A stretch of DNA of 64,000 nt from Grammothele lineata (Eukaryota; Basidiomycota; Agaricomycetes; Polyporales; Polyporaceae), in assembly GCA_002150815.3 (NCBI GenBank), contig NDFF03000126.1, positions 124,001-188,000 of the forward strand. The letters are read 5' to 3'. The first letter of the stretch is position 1. Every line of letters begins with the position of its first letter. This document shows, one piece after another, positions 58,753 to 64,000 of the stretch. The notes below the pieces were generated by a model. The model saw only the letters and a list, made by a program, of their open reading frames with translations, did not search any database and was not told the DNA's origin. A program made the translations under genes and the position numbers.

Positions 58753-59927
58753 TCAAGAAGATGGCGTTGCTGGCGTCGCAGTGCCTGATGCGGGCTGGGA
58801 TGGCGCGTTGGGTGACGGCGAGGGTACGTCACCTAGCGGGTCCTTCAGATACGCTTTGAGAAAGTTTCGCCAGTTGGCCTTGGAAGGAATGAAGTGACCT
58901 AAATGTATCCTGTTCAAACACATTCTGCGTGCAGAAGTGTAAATCACACATACCTCCTTCGTGATATTCGACTCGCTTGTTCGCTGTTACGTCTACAAGC
59001 TCTTTGGCGCGCTCCTCCACGACGATGACGTCCGTGTGTCCGATGATGTGCATCGTTGGCGTCGAATAGCTGGGGAAGAAGATAGCGTCACAAAGCTCGC
59101 CCTTCGGTCTGAAACCTGCGGCAGCAATGCAGAACGTCCTGACGCGCTCGCTTTCGGTGACAGTCATTCGGTTTGAACCGTGAGGATGCTCACAGAGGTG
59201 GGTGGGGCGGCTTCCCGTCGACCAGGAAAGATGGAAGCGCCTCGGGTTTCTCCAGCTGGAAAAAAAAACGTTACTTCGGTGTGAGGCTCGACAGTGATCG
59301 ATTTTTGCTTACCAATGCGGCCATAATCGCGGCCATTCCTGCCCCCTGGCTGAGAGCGGCGTTAGCAAAAGCTATCTATCAGATAGGCGGACAAGTAGCA
59401 CCTAAATCCAAATATGCCTTCGTAGTGATCCTTGACTAAGAGGTCTCGGATTGCCAGAATCGAGGTTTCCATGCTGGCTTGCGCCCGGTCGGACTTGGGA
59501 TGCCACCATCCTCGAGGAGCCATGGCCGGATCGTCGTCCGATGTTTCCGAGGCGCCCACAGCGTCGAGATCAGATGCGGTGCCGAAGGTTTCCGTGAGGT
59601 CCACTGGTGTGAGGACGTGCGGCGCGTCCATGAACACTGTGAAAGAATGCGCCGAGTCAGTCACGCAGACAAGCTGATTGAGAGTGCTCTACCGAAGTCT
59701 ATATCTTTGCACGCTTTTCGAAGCGCGCCCATCTAGCACGCGCACGCTTTAGCGTTGTCAATTATAGTGGTCGGCTAGTGATGCAAACATACTCTCTTGC
59801 TGAAGATGTTGGCATTCTGGGCGTACCTGAAGTGCTCAGCGAATCAGCACAACTCCCGGTACACTGACCTCAGTAATTATGCTTACCCGTGGAGCATTAG
59901 TACCTTCTTGGCAGACGAAGAGGCCAT
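58753..59927 (-). CDS. FSH1-family serine hydrolase (OVCA2-like)
   Basis: Eight exons, 59927-59887, 59826-59793, 59732-59693, 59636-59402, 59349-59313, 59255-59194, 59138-58954 and 58898-58753, give 259 residues. The start MASSSAKKVLMLHGYAQNA is the canonical FSH opening. FVFMDAPHVL follows, then a WWHP block, GIFGFSQGAGMAA with the nucleophile Ser (spliced), FCIAAAGFRP, GHTDVIVV carrying the acid Asp, and EGGHFIPSK with the catalytic His. FSH proteins are small alpha/beta hydrolases acting on short esters in yeast, and relatives serve in polyketide release. Which applies here cannot be told; there is no adjacent synthase. A Ser/Pro/Thr tail ends the protein. It is divergent from the M20 gene. 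Confidence 0.9.
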
Positions 59928-60771
59928 GATCGCTTTTCAGCGTACTTTACGATTGGTGTCTATGAGAGAGATGGATGTCGTTGAGGTCTACGAAGTTAAA
60001 TTGGCTTGTCGACGAACAAATCGTCTGGCAAGTCGTTGTCAGCAAACGGGCGGAATCACCTCGGAACCCGGTGGCTAGGGTTAGGGGTCATCACGTCATT
60101 TGCCGCCCGAGCTCTCTTTTTGGCAACTCCGCTGATGCCCATGATCTTTCATTCAGAAGACTTTCACCTCTGACTATCGAGTTTCAAGATTTCAACATAC
60201 CGGTAGGTCCTAGGCTGAAGTCGATCTGCTATTGACGCAGAGTTTACAGGGGGAAATTTGTACTCAACATCGAGACGAGACGAGAATACCCACTTTTGAC
60301 GCCTCGCATTGAAATTCGCGACGAGCTTCGGATTCCGATGGTAGTCGGCGCTGGTGTTACTGGATCGACCCCGCGAGCACGTTGGAGCCGATTTGTACGC
60401 GAGGCTGAGCCTTGAAGGAGTGCATGCGAGCGTCGGGAAAGCTCGCATGTGTGCGGGGCAGCGATGAGCACTACTGTACGAACCAACAACGCGAATAGCG
60501 GAGTACGTCGGTGTGGCGCCGACTCGGACCTGCGTCCTACCGTTTATGGACGCGCGGACCCAACCAGTTGCGTTCGTGCGTGAACCACGGACCATTGGTC
60601 ATCGCCTTCCGCTGGAGAAACCGACCTCCGAAATCCATTTAGGGCGCGGGGTCGTGACTCTGGGACGCCGTAGAGTGCTGAATGCGCCAGTCTTTACGTG
60701 CGACCACGACGACGGTCAGCCAACCCAGTGTCTCTCTCGCCGCTGCCAGCGCTGACGATGTTCTAGCAGCC
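59928..60771. promoter_or_regulatory. Divergent intergenic/promoter region
   Basis: About 840 bp between the FSH1-like gene and the M20 peptidase gene. A 143-codon minus frame at 60595-60164 has no recognisable domain and is left uncalled. Confidence 0.4.
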
Positions 60772-63044
60772 ATGTCTTCTAAGCTCTCAGCGACCTCGTC
60801 CACATTGTCAGAGCCTTTAGGTTCCGATGATGTCCAGGCTGGGTGTTTCCCGCGGTTCTTCAGGATCAAGCAAAAGGCAAATAAAACGCCTGTAGGGCCT
60901 TCAGGTACCGCACCTGCCCCCACAACTCTCCAAACGAGAAACGATGCTCATGAGATAGTGCGTAACTCTATCTTGGTCTATATGGTTATGGTGTTGGTTC
61001 GCTGATGCAGTAACCCCTATCCGCATAGCCGCCGAGCTACATCCGCTTCGTTCACGACTGGTATGAAGATCGTACTGTTGGCACGGAGAAGAATACCAGT
61101 GCCTCAGAGAAGCCACCTGCGTATACTGAATCTGATGGTCTCTCGGCGGAGGTCATGCACACTATTGAAAGCAAGTTGAAGGAGCTCTCTCCGGAACTTC
61201 GCAAACTCGCTCTCGATATCTGGGGTACGCCCTTCTTAGTTTTCCGTATTTCGTGATATCCTAACAGTGATTTCGTCTAGAACACCCGGAACTCATGTAC
61301 GAGGAAAAGTGGGTTTTCTGGATATCCGCAATTTGCATCTCAATTAACAAGTTCTAGATACGCCCACGACCGGCTGACGTCGTTCATGTCCTCCCACGGA
61401 TTCACCGTCACGCCGCACTACCTCGGCCTCAAGACTGCCTTCCGTGCCGCATACACCCACCATGGCGTCTCCTCCAAGCGCGGCGAGGGGTCGGCGCCGC
61501 GAGTGATCGGCGTTAACTCCGAGATGGACGCGCTCCCGGGGATCGGGCACGGCTGTGGGCACAACCTCATCGCTATGTCCGGTGCCGCCGTCGCCCTTGC
61601 GATCAAAGCCGCGCTTGAGATCCACGACGTCCCAGGGACGGTCGTTCTTCTCGGTACTCCCGCCGAGGAGGCGGGTGGGGGCAAGATCCAGCTGCTGGAG
61701 AGGGGCGCGTACGACGAGATGGACGCGTGTGTCATGTGAGTTGGCTCGCGCTGGGCTGCTCGCGGCTGGAAGGGTCATTCTCCAGACAGCTGACCGCAGC
61801 GTCCGTATAACCGTGCGGCTCGCCGTGTTCTATAGGAGCCATCCTAGCGCGGGACCGGAGAATTTTGCAGCGCTGTGGCCAGGCGTGGCATGTCAACATC
61901 TCGACGCCGAGTTCTTTGGACACGGGTGCGTTTACACCGATGCTAGGAGCTTCAACGTATATGCTCATGTGCGCTCGTGCCTTTCCAGATCGCACGCCGC
62001 AGCCGCGCCCTGGGAGGGCCAGAACGCGCTGGATGCTGCGTTCGTCGCTTACGCGGCCATCTCAGCCCTTCGCCAGCAGATCAAGCCGGACCAACGTGTC
62101 CACGGCATCGTATCGGGACGCGACTGGACACCTAATGGTACAGTTTTATATCTCTCGTTTCTTCAACATTGCGTACTGAGAACGGGCCGAATACCTCAGT
62201 GATCCCCGACTATGCAAAGCTGCGCTACATCGTTCGCGCACCGACGTGGGCCGAGCTGGAGGTACTCAGGGAGCGCGTTCGGGCATGCTTTGAGTAAGCC
62301 ATACATTCCCATACTGCCGCGGGATACTGACGGGATCCGCATGTAGTGCTGCTGCTCACGCTACTGCGTGTAAAATCGAAGTGACCATGGGCGAAGGATA
62401 CTATGAGCTACGCAATAACAGCGTCCTCGGTAAGTGCGCTGTGCATCTGGAACCTCGATGTTATTACACCTGGAACTCAACATCGACACAGGCTCAGAGT
62501 TCGCACGCGTGGTGGGTGATGCGTACGGCATCCACACCGACGTTAGCGACGGCGGTACCAAGTTCTCGACCGATTTCGTGAGTTCCCTCTCGGCCAGTCT
62601 CGTTCTCCTCTCCCGTTCCTCTGACGCCATGTACCTGAATCTTGCTTTTTTGATCAGGGCAATGTAACATTCGGTGAGCACCGCTCCCCCTATCCATCCG
62701 TCTATCTGTGGTCGAGGTCTCAACTGTCGGTGTATAGCGCTCCCAGCTATCCACCCCGCGTATGCGATCCCGACGGAGCCCGACGGCGGCAACCACACGC
62801 CACAGTTTACCCAGTCGGCACGGACGGGCGAGGCGCATGAGGTGACGCTTAAGGTCGCTGCGGGCCTTGCTGCTGTGGGCTTCAGGGTGCTCGAGGATGC
62901 CGGATTTTCCGCGAAGGTACGTGAACGCCTCTGTTCAGAGCCCCTTGGGGCGGTGGCGGGAGTGAAGGTGAACCTTGAACGCTGATTGTTCTGTGATCTT
63001 TACTACAGGCGAAGAAGGCATTCGAGACGTCCAGGTCAGCGTAG
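60772..63044 (+). CDS. M20-family metallopeptidase/amidohydrolase (PM20D2/ACY1L2-like)
   Basis: Twelve exons, 60772-60957, 61029-61224, 61281-61308, 61358-61735, 61836-61925, 61989-62137, 62200-62293, 62347-62429, 62492-62577, 62658-62673, 62738-62916 and 63009-63044, give 506 residues. A Ser-rich leader is followed by ELRKLALDIWEHPEL and EEKYAHDRLTSF, then the metal site NSEMDALPGIGHGCGHN and LGTPAEEAGGG. The dimerization part has AAAAPWEGQNALDAA, and the C-terminal zinc/substrate block is AIPTEPDGGNHTP. This is the M20 layout closest to PM20D2, which cleaves dipeptide-like amides. Exon 10 is only 16 nt, yet it restores DFGNVTFALPAIHP. An in-frame ATG at 60682 would add 30 residues. Exon 5 replaces the usual Ser-rich CHPG region with a diverged version. 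Confidence 0.9.
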
Positions 63045-63541
63045 GGGTAAGTAGGGAGAAGAATGGGGGCAAGCCGTTGGTATGATGCTCCTGAGATCAT
63101 GTCCCGATTCAACCTGGCGGGAAATAGTGACAAGGCTCTGATAGTCATCATACCGCACGGCCACGCCGTATAACTGAGACGTTAGAAGGGACGCTAGCAC
63201 AGGCAAGTGCAGCTCCGGAACATACTGGGTAGCACTGCGTATGCCTGTATACTCGTATGGAACGCTGTAAATAGCAAGCGAGCGTGGTTCTGAGTGAGCC
63301 CTCGAGCAAGTCCCAGGAACCGAGGGCGTACGCGATATGTTGTTTATCAATATACGCATTCTGCCTCCCTCAACAGGCACCTAATGTGCACAGAGTTCGC
63401 CGGGACCTCGGGCGCCATTCGAGCTTCATAAATAAGCTCTGCCACGCGTGCAGCGACTTCCCCACGTTCCTTCCTCTCACACAACCACCATCCTTGTTCA
63501 TTTTCAGCAACTAGGAGCATCCCAGCGTCCAATCACCCACG
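63045..63541. other. Intergenic
   Basis: About 500 bp between the M20 gene stop and membrane-family copy 4. No supported feature. Confidence 0.4.
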
Positions 63542-64000
63542 ATGGACGGCTCCCAGAGCCATCCCAACCTCATCTTCATCATCCTCCTCATAACGACAGG
63601 TCCCCTACTCGCGCGCGCGCAATCTGTACCCTACCCAGCGCCCATGACCACGGGCTGGCCCAGCGCGCTCCTCGGCTACCTCCTCCGCCACACCGCACCG
63701 AACCCCGCGGGGACGGCGGAGCCGTGCACCGTCATCAACGCCAAAACTGGGCACGCCCGCGCCAACCGCGCTCCTGCGCTCGAACACCTCCTGCGCGGAT
63801 ATATGGACGGAGACGCGCTCCGCCGCCGCGGGCTGCGGGTCACGATCCTCTACACTCGCCAGCCGCCATGCGTTCCCCATTCTTCTCAGGATCCTGTGGT
63901 GTACACGGCGCTCGCCACGAGCACCGCGCAGATCGTGGTCGCCGCCCTTCTCGCCCGCTCTGGCCTTGTGTCGTCCGCCGTACTCGCCCTGACCGCGCTG
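63542..64000 (+). CDS. Membrane-protein family copy 4, cut by window edge
   Basis: An open frame from the ATG at 63542 to the window end, 153 codons, no stop. It starts with a hydrophobic segment (LIFIILLITTGPLLARA) that could be a signal peptide. It then matches the family from AKTGHARANR (copy 3: ARTGHARANA), through an LEHLLRG line corresponding to LGRLLRD, into TALATSTAQIVVAAL and ARSGLVSSAVLALTAL. The last block is nearly identical to the decayed copy at 2813-3484, so these two are the closest pair although they sit at opposite ends of the window. The N-terminal GGDIVQR and FSFGW blocks of copies 2 and 3 are absent, so this is a shorter subtype or an N-terminally rearranged copy. Confidence 0.75.
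   Translation, partial: MDGSQSHPNLIFIILLITTGPLLARAQSVPYPAPMTTGWPSALLGYLLRHTAPNPAGTAEPCTVINAKTGHARANRAPALEHLLRGYMDGDALRRRGLRVTILYTRQPPCVPHSSQDPVVYTALATSTAQIVVAALLARSGLVSSAVLALTAL

Noticed and set aside
1..64000. CRISPR array, rRNA, bacterial insertion sequence or intact retrotransposon
   Set aside because: No regularly spaced repeats, no rRNA-like sequence, and no reverse transcriptase, integrase or transposase motifs were found; the genome is fungal.

Overview
The window is nuclear DNA of a filamentous basidiomycete, most likely an Agaricomycete (polypore-like). The evidence is many short introns (about 45-70 bp, GT..AG) in almost every gene, tandem HET-domain genes of the basidiomycete type, F-box/LRR-like genes, a fungal GtaA-type glutaminase, a Kre2/Mnt1 mannosyltransferase, and no operons or Shine-Dalgarno sites. 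The genus assignment is inference. Because genes are split, gene models were built by joining exons at splice sites that keep frame and family motifs; exon lists are given in each entry.

Layout. 1-3.6 kb: an F-box gene running off the left edge, a divergent DNAJC17/Cwc23-like spliceosomal J protein, and a decayed copy of a membrane-protein family. 3.6-7.3 kb: gene-poor. 7.3-17.9 kb: an incompatibility-type cluster of three HET-domain paralogues (one plus, two minus) with an epoxide-hydrolase-like gene among them that carries an in-frame stop at its lid Trp-Tyr motif. 20.2-23.9 kb: an 18-exon secreted, membrane-anchored glutaminase. 24.0-25.1 kb: TFIIB. 26.2-27.9 kb: a second F-box-like gene whose first coding exon is only the ATG. 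27.9-31.3 kb: gene-free, becoming GC-rich. 31.3-34.0 kb: an AIFM2/FSP1-like FAD oxidoreductase with low-complexity insertions. 36.1-37.4 kb: an intact membrane-protein family member. 38.3-39.3 kb: MDP-1-like HAD phosphatase. 39.8-46.5 kb: three dispersed two-domain genes of a nucleotidyltransferase-fold-like family. 48.0-49.9 kb: GT15 mannosyltransferase. 51.8-55.3 kb: BRD7/9-like bromodomain protein. 56.0-56.7 kb: small Cys-rich membrane protein. 57.2-58.5 kb: third membrane-family member. 58.8-59.9 kb: FSH1-like serine hydrolase, divergent from 60.8-63.0 kb: M20 peptidase. 63.5-64.0 kb: fourth membrane-family member, cut by the right edge.

The housekeeping genes (TFIIB, J protein, bromodomain, MDP-1, GT15) are interleaved with fast-evolving accessory families (HET cluster, NTase-like family, membrane-protein family, F-box genes). 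The accessory families are where copy-number change, pseudogenization and unknown function concentrate. The best candidates for an undescribed system are the expanded NTase-fold-like family and the four-copy membrane-protein family. Both are inferred from internal comparison only; no database search was possible.
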